This document shows positions 25,851 through 35,970 of a stretch of 64,000 nucleotides of DNA, one piece after another (the first letter of the stretch is position 1; each line of letters starts with the position of its first letter). The notes under the pieces were generated by a model, which ran no database searches, was not told the origin of the DNA, and worked only from the letters and a program-made list of their open reading frames with translations. The position numbers were made by a program, and so were the translations under genes. The stretch comes from Bombilactobacillus bombi (GTDB taxonomy: Bacteria; Bacillota; Bacilli; Lactobacillales; Lactobacillaceae), in NCBI RefSeq assembly GCF_964340835.1, contig NZ_OZ204251.1, one strand, 5' to 3'.

Positions 25851-28800
25851 TTAATGTTGCTTTTCTTGGTAAGCTTTTAGCTTTTCTTCAACATCAGCAA
25901 TGCTTATTTGATTATCTGTTTCTTTTTGAACACTAGGACCAACTTTTTCAGGTTCCATATGACGATATTTTGCCATCCCTGTTCCAGCAGGAATAATCTT
26001 TCCAATCATCACATTTTCTTTAAGTCCAACTAATGGATCATTCTTTCCACGAATTGAAGCATCAGTTAGGACACGGGTGGTTTCTTGGAAGGAAGCAGCT
26101 GATAAGAAACTGTTAGTTTCCAATGAAGCTTTGGTAATACCTAACAATACTGGAGAGCCAGTAGCGGGTAACTTTCCACTTACTAAGGCTTCTTTATTAT
26201 CATCTGTAAATTGTCCAATATCAACCAATGAACCCGGTAAAATTTCAGTATCGCCAGGATCTAAAATTCTAATCTTACGCAACATCTTGCGAACCATTAC
26301 TTCAATATGCTTATCGCTGATATCAACACCTTGCATGCGATATACTTTTTGAACTTCAGATAGAAGATAGTTTTCCGTTGTTTGTACATTAGTAACTTTA
26401 ATTAATTGCTTGGGATCAACAGACCCAGCAGTTAATTTACCACCACGAGCAATTTCGTCACCTTCAGCAACTGCCACACTAGCAGTATAAGGCACACTAT
26501 AGGTTCTAGTATCAGTTTTACCTTCAACAGTAATTTCACGAGAATGCTCAGCAGGGTTTTCATCAATTGCTGTTATAGTACCATCAACTTCAGAAATTGT
26601 AGCTAAACCTTTTGGATTACGAGCTTCAAAAATTTCTTCGACACGAGGAAGTCCTTGAGTAATATCTTCGCCACCAGCAACACCACCAGTATGGAAGTTA
26701 CGCATAGTTAACTGGGTACCCGGTTCACCAATAGATTGTGCAGCTACAACACCGACTGCTTCTCCAACTTCAACTTCTTCACCTGTTGCCAAATTACGAC
26801 CGTAACATTTTTGACAAACGCCGTGGCGCGTATTGCAGGTAAAAGCACTTCTAATTGTCACTGTAGTGACACCAGCATCAATAATTTTTTGTGCCATATC
26901 TTCATCAATCATGGCATTTTTATCAATCATAACTGCATGAGTTTGAGGATCAAATACCGCTTTTTGTGTATAACGGCCAACTAAACGATCATATAGTGGT
27001 TCAATAATTTCGTTACCATCACTAATAGCTGAAACTTCGATTCCCCGATCAGTACCACAATCTTCTTCACGAACAATCACGTCTTGGGCAACATCAACTA
27101 AACGTCTTGTCAAATAACCTGAGTTCGCTGTCTTCAAAGCCGTATCCGTCATACCTTTACGGGCACCGTGAGTTGACATGAACATTTCCAAAACCGAGAG
27201 ACCTTCACGAAAGTTAGATGTAACTGGAACTTCCATCATTCCGCCGTTAGGAGCAGCCATTAAGCCCCGCATCCCAGCTAACTGAGTAAAGTTAGAAATA
27301 TTACCACGAGCTCCAGAATCAGACATCATTGAAATAGGATTTTTAGGATCAAAACTGTCAACCAACTGTTGCTGAATTTCATCTTTAGCATCATTCCAAA
27401 TGCTGACAACACGATTATGTCGCTCTTCATCAGTGATTAAACCACGACGGAACTGTTTAGAAACAGTAGCTACTTGTTTGTGGGCAGCATCAACAATTGA
27501 TTGTTTATCATCTAATTGTGGAACATCAGCAACACCAACAGTCAATCCAGACAAGGTACATGCAGTATAGCCTAATTCCTTCATGTCATCTAACAATTCA
27601 GATGTACGTTGAACTTTATAAACCTTAAAGACTTGGGCAATGATATCACTAAGATAACCCTTTTTAAAAGGATCATTTAAAGGCATATCTTGTAAACGTT
27701 GATGAATATCTTCACCTTCATTTAAGAAATACTTTTCTGGCACACCATTAATTAAATTCTCTTGTGTCGGTTCATTTAAAAACGGCATCCCTTGCGGTAA
27801 AATCCGATTAAAAATCACTTTACCAACACTAGTCAACATAATGCGATGGCGATTAGTATCTTTAAAATCAAAATCCTTTAAGGAGTCAGTAGCCAAACCA
27901 ATTCTAGTGTGCCAATGGACATCACCATTTTGAAAGGCCATTTCAACTTCGTCCATATCTTTAAAAATCATACCTTCGCCTTCACGACCACGTTCTTCTA
28001 AGGTTAAATAGTAATTACCTAAAACAACGTCCTGCGATGGTGTAACAATTGGTTTACCATCTTTAGGAGCTAAGATATGATGCGCAGCTAACATTAACAT
28101 TCTTGCTTCTGCTTGTGCCTCATCAGATAACGGTACATGGACAGCCATCTGATCACCATCAAAGTCAGCATTGTAAGCTTCACAAGCTAAAGGATGTAAT
28201 CGAATAGATTTCCCATCAACTAATACAGGTTCAAAAGCTTGAATACCCAAACGGTGCAACGTTGGTGCCCGGTTTAAAAGAACTGGGCGCTCTTTAATGA
28301 CATCCTCTAATACATCCCAAACAGCATCATCTTGACGCTCGATTTTTCGCTTAGCATTTTTAATATTAGAAGCTAATTCCCGTTTCACTAATTCATGCAT
28401 AACAAATGGCTTAAATAATTCCAATGCCATTTCCCGGGGCAAACCACATTGATAAAACTTCAACGTTGGTCCAACATCAATAACAGAACGGCCAGAATAA
28501 TCAACACGTTTACCCAACAAGTTCTGACGGAAACGTCCTTGTTTACCTTTCAGCATATGTGACAGAGATTTCAAAGGACGATTACCAGGACCCGTTACCG
28601 GACGTCCACGACGACCGTTATCAATCAAGGCGTCAACTGCTTCTTGTAACATCCGTTTTTCATTTTGCACAATGATATTAGGTGCATTCAAATCTAACAA
28701 TCGTTTCAACCGGTTATTACGATTAATAACACGGCGATATAAGTCATTTAAGTCAGAAGTGGCGAAACGTCCACCTTCCAACTGAACCATTGGCCGTAAG

Positions 28801-29510
28801 TCTGGTGGAATAATTGGGATACAGTCCATAACCATCCATTCAGGGCGGTTACCTGACTTTTTAAAAGCATTTAAAATATCTAATCGTCTAATTGCTCGCG
28901 TCCGTTTTTGACCAGTTGCCGATTTTAAAACTTCTTTTAAATGTTCAACTTCTTTATTTAAATCAACAGCCTGAAGTAATTCTTTGATACCCTCAGCACC
29001 CATTTTAGCAATAAAGGCATTACCATATTCTTGACGTTTTTGCCGATATTCTATTTCTGTTAATAACTGCTTATTTTCTAAGTCAGTATTTCCAGCTTTA
29101 ATAACTACATAGGCTGCAAAATAAATGATTTCTTCTAGAGCTCTTGGACTCATGTCTAAGACTAAGCCCATACGACTAGGGATTCCCTTAAAATACCAGA
29201 TATGAGTTACAGGTGCAGCTAATTCAATATGTCCCATACGCTCACGGCGTACTTTGGACTTGGTAACTTCAACTCCACAACGATCACAAACAATACCTTT
29301 ATAGCGAATTCGTTTGTATTTACCACAAGCGCATTCCCAATCCTTAGTTGGACCAAAGATACGCTCATCGAAAAGTCCATCCCGTTCTGGTTTTAAGGTT
29401 CGATAGTTAATCGTTTCGGGCTTTTTGACTTCACCATAAGACCAGCTGCGAATTTTATCTGGCGATGCCAGTCCAATTTGCATACTTTCAAACTTATTGA
29501 CGTCTATCAA
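25851..29510 (-). CDS. rpoC: DNA-directed RNA polymerase subunit beta'
   Basis: Beta' subunit, 1219 residues. The N-terminal zinc site CACGKYKRIRYKGIVCDRCG, the catalytic Mg motif NADFDGDQMAVH and the second zinc-binding region (CGTDRG, CNTRHGVCQKCYGRN) are present. TTG start, giving the usual lactobacillus N-terminus M-IDVNKFESMQIGLASPDK, after GGAGG. Follows rpoB by 14 bases. Confidence 0.98.
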   Translation of the reverse strand: MIDVNKFESMQIGLASPDKIRSWSYGEVKKPETINYRTLKPERDGLFDERIFGPTKDWECACGKYKRIRYKGIVCDRCGVEVTKSKVRRERMGHIELAAPVTHIWYFKGIPSRMGLVLDMSPRALEEIIYFAAYVVIKAGNTDLENKQLLTEIEYRQKRQEYGNAFIAKMGAEGIKELLQAVDLNKEVEHLKEVLKSATGQKRTRAIRRLDILNAFKKSGNRPEWMVMDCIPIIPPDLRPMVQLEGGRFATSDLNDLYRRVINRNNRLKRLLDLNAPNIIVQNEKRMLQEAVDALIDNGRRGRPVTGPGNRPLKSLSHMLKGKQGRFRQNLLGKRVDYSGRSVIDVGPTLKFYQCGLPREMALELFKPFVMHELVKRELASNIKNAKRKIERQDDAVWDVLEDVIKERPVLLNRAPTLHRLGIQAFEPVLVDGKSIRLHPLACEAYNADFDGDQMAVHVPLSDEAQAEARMLMLAAHHILAPKDGKPIVTPSQDVVLGNYYLTLEERGREGEGMIFKDMDEVEMAFQNGDVHWHTRIGLATDSLKDFDFKDTNRHRIMLTSVGKVIFNRILPQGMPFLNEPTQENLINGVPEKYFLNEGEDIHQRLQDMPLNDPFKKGYLSDIIAQVFKVYKVQRTSELLDDMKELGYTACTLSGLTVGVADVPQLDDKQSIVDAAHKQVATVSKQFRRGLITDEERHNRVVSIWNDAKDEIQQQLVDSFDPKNPISMMSDSGARGNISNFTQLAGMRGLMAAPNGGMMEVPVTSNFREGLSVLEMFMSTHGARKGMTDTALKTANSGYLTRRLVDVAQDVIVREEDCGTDRGIEVSAISDGNEIIEPLYDRLVGRYTQKAVFDPQTHAVMIDKNAMIDEDMAQKIIDAGVTTVTIRSAFTCNTRHGVCQKCYGRNLATGEEVEVGEAVGVVAAQSIGEPGTQLTMRNFHTGGVAGGEDITQGLPRVEEIFEARNPKGLATISEVDGTITAIDENPAEHSREITVEGKTDTRTYSVPYTASVAVAEGDEIARGGKLTAGSVDPKQLIKVTNVQTTENYLLSEVQKVYRMQGVDISDKHIEVMVRKMLRKIRILDPGDTEILPGSLVDIGQFTDDNKEALVSGKLPATGSPVLLGITKASLETNSFLSAASFQETTRVLTDASIRGKNDPLVGLKENVMIGKIIPAGTGMAKYRHMEPEKVGPSVQKETDNQISIADVEEKLKAYQEKQH

Positions 29511-29524
29511 TTGGCAACCTCCTC

Positions 29525-32500
29525 TTAATTGTTGCTATCATCATTATTATCTGAACTCAGACTATTAATTTTATCCATTAAACTGTCTAAATTAGGTTGC
29601 TGTTCTTGCTTCTTCTTTTCTTCTACTTGAGCTTGTTCTTGTGCACGTTTTTGTTCTTGTTGTTCAGCTAAACGTGATAAGGCATCAACGCTGTTACTAG
29701 TAGCATCTTCATCCATATCGCGTAATTCTAATTCATGATGTTCATGATCTAGAATCTTCATATCTAAACCTAATGATTCTAATTCCTTAATCAAAACTCT
29801 AAATGATTCTGGAACACCTGGTTTAGGGATGGTTTGACCTTTGACAATTGCTTCATAGGTATTAACACGCCCAGTAACATCATCTGACTTATACGTTAAA
29901 ATTTCTTGTAAGGTATAAGCTGCCCCATAAGCTTCCAAAGCCCAAACTTCCATTTCACCAAAACGCTGACCACCGAATTGAGCTTTACCACCAAGTGGTT
30001 GTTGCGTAACTAAAGAGTAAGGTCCAATAGAACGAGCATGGATTTTGTCATCCACCATATGAGCTAATTTCATATAATACATAACACCAACAGCTACACG
30101 ATTATGGAAGGGTTCACCAGTACGGCCATCATATAGGATGGTCTTTGCATCAGAAGCCATGTTGGCTTCTTTAACGGCAGCCCATAAGTCATCATCAGTT
30201 GCACCATCAAAAACAGGTGAAGCAATGTGAATACCTAAGGTTCTAGCAGCCATTCCCAAGTGTAATTCCAAAACTTGCCCAATATTCATACGTGAAGGCA
30301 CACCCATTGGATTTAACAAAATGTCAATTGGAGTACCATCAGGCATATAAGGCATATCTTCTTCTGGAACAACAATAGAAACAGTACCTTTATTACCGTG
30401 GCGACCAGCCATCTTATCTCCAACTTGAATTTTCCGCTTTTGTGCAATGTAAACTCGAACCATAGTATTTACACCTGGACTAAGTTCATCGCCAGCTTCC
30501 CGAGTGAAAATCTTTACATCTTGAATGATTCCACCGCCACCATGAGGTACACGTAGAGAAGTATCACGGACTTCACGAGCTTTTTCACCAAAGATAGCAT
30601 GCAATAATCTTTCTTCAGCACTTAATTCAGTTACACCTTTTGGAGTAACTTTACCTACTAAAATATCACCATCGCGCACTTCCGCACCAATGCGAACAAT
30701 TCCGCTTTCATCTAAATCTTTCAACGCATCTTCACCAACGTTAGGAATTTCACGTGTTATTTCCTCAGGTCCTAACTTGGTATCACGTGCTTCAGATTCA
30801 TATTCTTCAATGTGGATGGAAGTATAGACATCATCACGTACTAAGCGCTCAGATAAAACAATTGCATCTTCATAGTTATACATATTCCAAGTCATGAAGG
30901 CAATTAGTGGGTTTTGACCTAAAGCCAGTTCCCCTTCTTGCATAGCTGGGCCATCAGCAATAATTTCGCCTTTATCAACATGATTACCCTTTTCGACGAT
31001 TGGTCGTTGGTTATAACATTTACCCGCATTAGAACGCCGGAATTTCATTAAGTCATAAATATCCATTGTGCCATCGTCACGTTGAATTTTAATAGTACGC
31101 GCATCAACGTAATTAACAATACCTGCATCATGAGCTAATAAAGCAGTTCCAGAATCGTGGGCGGCAACATATTCCATGCTAGTACCAACTAATGGAGAAT
31201 GAGGTTTTACTAATGGCACAGCCTGACGTTGCATGTTAGCACCCATCAAAGCACGGTTAGAATCATCATTTTCCAAGAAAGGAATGCAGGCAGTAGCTAC
31301 TGAAACTACTTGCTTAGGTGAAACGTCCATGTAGTCAATCTTGTCAGCAGTAGTTTCAATATTATCATCTTGATGACGAGCCAAGATTCGTTCTACTGCA
31401 AAAGATCCATCATCATTCAAAGGTGTGTTCGCCTGAGCTACAACGTAGTTATCTTCTTCATCTGCTGTTAAATAATCAATTTTATCAGTAACTTTATGAG
31501 TATCCCAAGAAACACGACGATAAGGAGTTTCAATGAAACCATACTTATTAACTACTCCATAAGTAGCTAAGTTATTAATCAAACCAATGTTAGGTCCTTC
31601 AGGAGTTTCAATCGGGCACATCCGGCCATAATGCGTATAATGCACATCCCGGACAGCATAACCGGCCCGATCCCGTGTCAAACCACCAGGTCCTAAGGCT
31701 GATAAACGACGTTTATGAGTTAATTCACCTAATGGATTATTCTGATCCATAAATTGTGATAGCTGTGATGAACCAAAAAATTCTTTAATGGCAGCTACTA
31801 CAGGACGAATATTAATTAATTGTTGTGGTGTAACTGTCGCAGTATCTTGAATTGACATCCGTTCACGGACAACCCGTTCCATTCTTGACAATCCTAAACG
31901 GAATTGGTTTTGTAATAATTCACCAACCGAACGAATCCGACGATTACCTAAATGGTCGATATCATCAACACTACCAATGCCTTCTTGTAAATTAAAGAAA
32001 TAATTAATTTCAGCTAAAATATCAGCTGGCGTAATGTGTTTTACTTTCTCGTCAATATTATCATTGCCGATAACGTTAACTATTTTATCTTCATCTGCAA
32101 GAGAATAAACTTTAATAATCTGTAACTTAACAGGGTCGCCTAAGATTCCTTCATCTGAAGGTTGGAAAGTGACAGCCTTAAAATCAGGATTCTTCAAATA
32201 AGGAGAGAGCTTATTTAAAGCTTCACGATCAAGCTTAGTATCTTTCTTCAAAATAATCTCACCCGTATCTGGATCAGCCAAGGTTTCAGCTAAGGTCAAT
32301 CCTTGCAAACGAGTTTTCAGATTAAGCTTTTTATTTACTTTGTAACGCCCTACAGAGGCAGTATCATAACGTTTAGGATCAAAGAAACGGGCATACAATA
32401 ATGAACGGGAACTTTCAGCCGTTTTAGGTTCACCCGGACGTAAACGTTCATAGATATCTTTTAAAGATTCCGCTACACGTGAATCTGAAGGATCCTTGTG

Positions 32501-33193
32501 AACGTCTTTTTCTAAAGTTAAATTTAAAAAGTCGCTATTATTACCAAAAATATCAAGAATTTCACTGTCAGTGCCAAAACCTAAGGCCCGAACTAATTCG
32601 GTAATTGGTAACTTACGAGTCCGATCAATTCGAACATAAACAATATTTTTCGCATCGTTATCAAATTCCAGCCACGCACCACGATTAGGAATAACAGTAG
32701 TACCATAAATCATTCGGCCGTTTTTATCAGCTTCTGCAGTATAATAAACGCCTGGAGAACGAACCAATTGTGAAACTATAACTCGCTCTGCACCATTAAT
32801 AATAAAGGTACCTTGCTCAGTCATTAATGGAAAATCACCGAAAAAGACATCCTGTGTCTTAATTTCGCCAGTTTCATGATTAGTTAATCTTAAAGTTACA
32901 TGTAATGGTGCTGAATAATTGGCATCGTGATTCCGTGCTTCATTGACAGTATACTTTGGTTTTAAAAGCTTATAGTCAACATAGTCTAATGATAAAGTGC
33001 CAGCAAAATCATCAATTGGCATAATATCTTGGAACATTTCCTTTAAGCCTTCATCTAAGAACCAATTATAAGAATTGGTCTGAATGTCAATTAAATTAGG
33101 TAACGGTAAAACTTCCTTAATCCGCGCATAACTACGCCGTGTCCGATGTTTTCCGTAATTGACATTGTGGAAACGAACTTTTTCTTCCGTCAA
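29525..33193 (-). CDS. rpoB: DNA-directed RNA polymerase subunit beta
   Basis: Beta subunit, about 1222 residues. The rifampicin pocket reads SSQLSQFMDQNNPLGEL followed by THKRRLSALGPGGL, with wild-type residues at the common resistance positions. A long Gln/Glu/Lys and Asp/Asn tail follows the core. The frame has GTG at 33202 and TTG at 33193; the TTG is chosen because AAAGGG lies 8 bases before it, whereas that sequence touches the GTG. The leader has two promoters and a terminator-like hairpin. Confidence 0.96.
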   Translation of the reverse strand: MTEEKVRFHNVNYGKHRTRRSYARIKEVLPLPNLIDIQTNSYNWFLDEGLKEMFQDIMPIDDFAGTLSLDYVDYKLLKPKYTVNEARNHDANYSAPLHVTLRLTNHETGEIKTQDVFFGDFPLMTEQGTFIINGAERVIVSQLVRSPGVYYTAEADKNGRMIYGTTVIPNRGAWLEFDNDAKNIVYVRIDRTRKLPITELVRALGFGTDSEILDIFGNNSDFLNLTLEKDVHKDPSDSRVAESLKDIYERLRPGEPKTAESSRSLLYARFFDPKRYDTASVGRYKVNKKLNLKTRLQGLTLAETLADPDTGEIILKKDTKLDREALNKLSPYLKNPDFKAVTFQPSDEGILGDPVKLQIIKVYSLADEDKIVNVIGNDNIDEKVKHITPADILAEINYFFNLQEGIGSVDDIDHLGNRRIRSVGELLQNQFRLGLSRMERVVRERMSIQDTATVTPQQLINIRPVVAAIKEFFGSSQLSQFMDQNNPLGELTHKRRLSALGPGGLTRDRAGYAVRDVHYTHYGRMCPIETPEGPNIGLINNLATYGVVNKYGFIETPYRRVSWDTHKVTDKIDYLTADEEDNYVVAQANTPLNDDGSFAVERILARHQDDNIETTADKIDYMDVSPKQVVSVATACIPFLENDDSNRALMGANMQRQAVPLVKPHSPLVGTSMEYVAAHDSGTALLAHDAGIVNYVDARTIKIQRDDGTMDIYDLMKFRRSNAGKCYNQRPIVEKGNHVDKGEIIADGPAMQEGELALGQNPLIAFMTWNMYNYEDAIVLSERLVRDDVYTSIHIEEYESEARDTKLGPEEITREIPNVGEDALKDLDESGIVRIGAEVRDGDILVGKVTPKGVTELSAEERLLHAIFGEKAREVRDTSLRVPHGGGGIIQDVKIFTREAGDELSPGVNTMVRVYIAQKRKIQVGDKMAGRHGNKGTVSIVVPEEDMPYMPDGTPIDILLNPMGVPSRMNIGQVLELHLGMAARTLGIHIASPVFDGATDDDLWAAVKEANMASDAKTILYDGRTGEPFHNRVAVGVMYYMKLAHMVDDKIHARSIGPYSLVTQQPLGGKAQFGGQRFGEMEVWALEAYGAAYTLQEILTYKSDDVTGRVNTYEAIVKGQTIPKPGVPESFRVLIKELESLGLDMKILDHEHHELELRDMDEDATSNSVDALSRLAEQQEQKRAQEQAQVEEKKKQEQQPNLDSLMDKINSLSSDNNDDSNN

Positions 33194-33227
33194 GCTGTTC
33201 ACCCTTTCAATAAAATCTAAACGTCAA

Positions 33228-33256
33228 ATGTTACAATTTGATTACAACTTAGCAAA
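33228..33256 (-). promoter_or_regulatory. Candidate proximal promoter (P2) of rpoBC
   Basis: Minus-strand TTTGCT (33251-33256), 17-base spacer, TAACAT (33228-33233), downstream of the terminator hairpin and about 30 bases before the start codon region. Confidence 0.5.
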
Positions 33257-33271
33257 TGGTACTTTTTGAGC

Positions 33272-33306
33272 AAAAAAAAACCAAAAATAGTAATTCACTA
33301 TTTTTG
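33272..33306 (-). terminator. Intrinsic terminator or attenuator in the rpoB leader
   Basis: A 10-bp stem (CAAAAATAGT/ACTATTTTTG) with a 5-base loop followed by G and nine T on the minus strand. It lies after the distal rpoB promoter and before rpoB, so it may end clpC transcripts or attenuate rpoBC. Confidence 0.8.
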
Positions 33307-33317
33307 CCTTTTTATAA

Positions 33318-33346
33318 TTCCTTACCGGACAATATTTCGGCAAGAA
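33318..33346 (-). promoter_or_regulatory. Upstream hairpin in the rpoB leader
   Basis: Stem TTCTTGCCG/CGGTAAGGAA (with G-U pairs) and a 10-base loop. Its UUGCC could alternatively pair with GGCAA at the foot of the terminator stem, a possible antiterminator arrangement. Confidence 0.45.
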
Positions 33347-33382
33347 ATACGCATCTCATACCACGCTAATTAGTCAATTTAC

Positions 33383-33411
33383 ATATTATAACAAATCACT
33401 TCATTAGTCAA
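33383..33411 (-). promoter_or_regulatory. Distal promoter (P1) of rpoBC
   Basis: Minus-strand -35 TTGACT (33406-33411) directly after the clpC stop and -10 TAATAT (33383-33388) at 17 bases; the overlapping TATAAT (33385-33390) has a 15-base spacer. Confidence 0.7.
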
Positions 33412-33415
33412 CTCA

Positions 33416-35893
33416 TTATGCTTGAATAGTTTCTGGATGTCGTATATTAAATTTTAATTGCTGCTTGGCGGCTCCTACTGATAATTGATCACCAGCACGC
33501 AATTGATTGGATAATAATAAGTCACTAATCTGATCTTCGACTTCGACTTGAATTGTGCGCCGTAGTGGGCGGGCACCTAATTCAGAGTTATAACCCTTTT
33601 CAACTAAATAATCCATTGCTTTCGGAGTTAATTTTAGTTTAATTTGTTGTTCATTCAAACGTTTAATTAAACCTTGAGACATAATTTTAATAATCTGATG
33701 CAAGTCAGTTTTTGTCAATTCATGGAAAACTAAAATATCATCAATCCGATTCAAAAACTCTGGTCGGAAAAATTGTTTTGTTTCTGCAAGAATTTGTTGT
33801 TTCATACTTTCATAATGGTTCGTTATTGTGGTTTCGTTAAAGCCAACAGTGTGTGTATCCCGTAAAGTTGTTGCTCCTAAGTTGGAAGTCATAATAATAA
33901 CCGTATTTCGAAAATCAACTTTGCGGCCTTTAGAGTCAGTTAAAAAGCCATCATCTAATACTTGTAACAATAAGTTAAAGACATCCCGATGAGCCTTTTC
34001 CACTTCATCCAACAAAATAACTGAATAAGGATGATTTCGCACCTGCTCGGTTAATTGGCCACCTTCTTCATAGCCAACATAGCCTGGTGCAGAACCAACT
34101 AGTCGAGAAGTACTGAATTTTTCCATGTATTCCGACATATCAATTCTAATAATATCTGTTTCCTTGCCAAACATACTAGCTGCTAGTGCCTTAGCTAATT
34201 CCGTCTTCCCAACTCCGGTTGGCCCCATAAACAAAAATGAACCAATTGGATGCTGTGGATCTTTTAAACCACTACGAGCACGTCTAATAGCACGTGCTAC
34301 CGCACTAATAGCTTCTTCTTGTCCAACTACTCGTTGGTGTAACTCTTTTTCAAGATTCAATAATTGTCGTGATTGTTGGTTAGTCATTTTGGAAACAGGA
34401 ATTCCTGTCCATTGTGAAACTACTTGAGCAATATCTTGTTCTTGTACATGTGGTAATGACTTTCGATTACGTTTATCAGATTTTTGTTCTTGTTTTTCCA
34501 ACTTATGTTTAAAAGTCATCTCTTCTTGCCGATAATGAGCAGCTTCTTCAAAATTTTGGTCAGTAATAGCCTGCTCCTTAGCTTGTGCAGCGGTATTAAG
34601 TTGCTGTTCAAGCTGTTCTATTTTATCAATTGCTCGTGTAGAACTGGCTTTAATATGGACACTAGCACTAGCTTCATCAATTAAATCAATCGCCTTATCT
34701 GGCAAAAAGCGATTAGGCAAATATCGTTGAGATAACTTTACGGCTGCTTTTAAGGCTTCGTCAGTAATCTTTAATTGATGATGTTCTTCATATTCTGGTC
34801 GCAAACCTTGTAAAATCAAAAAGCTATCAGCAACTGAAGGTTCTTCAACTTGCACTTTAGCAAATCTTCGCGCAAAGGCTGCATCTTTTTCAATATATTT
34901 TTGATATTCATCTAAAGTTGTTGCCCCAATCATTTGCAACTCACCGCGCGAGAGCGCAGGCTTTAAGATATTAGAAGCATCGATTGCCCCTTCAGCTCCA
35001 CCAGCACCAATCATCGTGTGTAATTCATCCACAAATAAAATAACATTGCCATCATGATAAATCTCATTAATAATCTTTTTTAAGCGATCTTCAAATTCAC
35101 CCCGATATTTAGTACCAGCTACTAATGAACCCATATCTAAAAGCATTAAACGCTTATTGGTCATTTCCACAGGGACTTCACCAGCAATAATTTTTTGTGC
35201 TAAACCTTCAACAATCGCAGTTTTGCCCACACCTGGCTCACCTAATAAAACTGGATTATTCTTAGTACGGCGACTTAAAATTTGAATTGTGCGTTCAATT
35301 TCTGAATCACGCCCAATTACTGGGTCTAATTGTTTTTCCTGTGCATATTGTGTTAAATCTCTTGCTAAAGAATCTAAGGTAGGAGTGCTGCTTTTACCAC
35401 TGAGTGTTTGCTGCTGTGTAGCGCGCTTTTTACTATCACCCTTAGTTGAAATCCCCATCTTTTGTAATAATAATTTACGAGTTTTGACCACACTAATTCC
35501 CAAATTGGCCAGAATACGAGAAGCTAATATTGTTTGATCTCGTAATAAAACTAATAAAATGTGGCTGGTACCAATCTGAGGCGCTTCTAATAGCTTAGCT
35601 TGTTGACCAGCTGCTTCTAGAATTTGACCAGCACGTGGTGAATAAGGTAAATACATAACGTTATTTGCTTTAGTATCTTCAGTTCCATATCCAGTCATAG
35701 CTTCAATTTCATCTTTGATATCTTCTGCAGATATTGATAAATCAATAATGGTTTTAGCAGCTACGCCAGAACCTTCTTTAACTAAACCATATAATATATG
35801 TTCACTACCCACGGCGTGGTGGTGAAATTTTTTAGCTGCCTGCTGGGCCAAACGCAGTGATTCTTTGGCACTTGCAGTAAATATTTCATTCAT
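33416..35893 (-). CDS. clpC: ATP-dependent Clp protease ATP-binding subunit ClpC
   Basis: AAA+ unfoldase that feeds substrates to ClpP and helps refold proteins; 825 residues. Clp N domain with two repeats (1-145), first AAA module with GEPGVGKT (218-225), a UVR/coiled-coil segment (ITDQNFEEAAHYRQEEM) and second AAA module with GPTGVGKT. The ClpP-docking loop has VGF in DTHTVGFNE. In many Firmicutes clpC follows ctsR; here the upstream gene is an XRE regulator. ATG start after GAAGGG. Confidence 0.96.
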   Translation of the reverse strand: MNEIFTASAKESLRLAQQAAKKFHHHAVGSEHILYGLVKEGSGVAAKTIIDLSISAEDIKDEIEAMTGYGTEDTKANNVMYLPYSPRAGQILEAAGQQAKLLEAPQIGTSHILLVLLRDQTILASRILANLGISVVKTRKLLLQKMGISTKGDSKKRATQQQTLSGKSSTPTLDSLARDLTQYAQEKQLDPVIGRDSEIERTIQILSRRTKNNPVLLGEPGVGKTAIVEGLAQKIIAGEVPVEMTNKRLMLLDMGSLVAGTKYRGEFEDRLKKIINEIYHDGNVILFVDELHTMIGAGGAEGAIDASNILKPALSRGELQMIGATTLDEYQKYIEKDAAFARRFAKVQVEEPSVADSFLILQGLRPEYEEHHQLKITDEALKAAVKLSQRYLPNRFLPDKAIDLIDEASASVHIKASSTRAIDKIEQLEQQLNTAAQAKEQAITDQNFEEAAHYRQEEMTFKHKLEKQEQKSDKRNRKSLPHVQEQDIAQVVSQWTGIPVSKMTNQQSRQLLNLEKELHQRVVGQEEAISAVARAIRRARSGLKDPQHPIGSFLFMGPTGVGKTELAKALAASMFGKETDIIRIDMSEYMEKFSTSRLVGSAPGYVGYEEGGQLTEQVRNHPYSVILLDEVEKAHRDVFNLLLQVLDDGFLTDSKGRKVDFRNTVIIMTSNLGATTLRDTHTVGFNETTITNHYESMKQQILAETKQFFRPEFLNRIDDILVFHELTKTDLHQIIKIMSQGLIKRLNEQQIKLKLTPKAMDYLVEKGYNSELGARPLRRTIQVEVEDQISDLLLSNQLRAGDQLSVGAAKQQLKFNIRHPETIQA

Positions 35894-35924
35894 TAACAGC
35901 CCTTCTTTCTCATACTGTTTTGAA

Positions 35925-35947
35925 AGTATACCACAATTGTTACAATT
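35925..35947 (-). promoter_or_regulatory. clpC promoter with an overlapping palindrome
   Basis: Minus-strand extended -10 TGTGG-TATACT (hexamer 35925-35930). The spacer holds AATTGT-T-ACAATT (35935-35947), a perfect 13-base inverted repeat that would be an operator in repressor position. It does not match the CtsR heptad repeat (GGTCAAA) or CIRCE. Confidence 0.6.
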
Positions 35948-35970
35948 ATGATAAATGATGCCTTTTTTAA

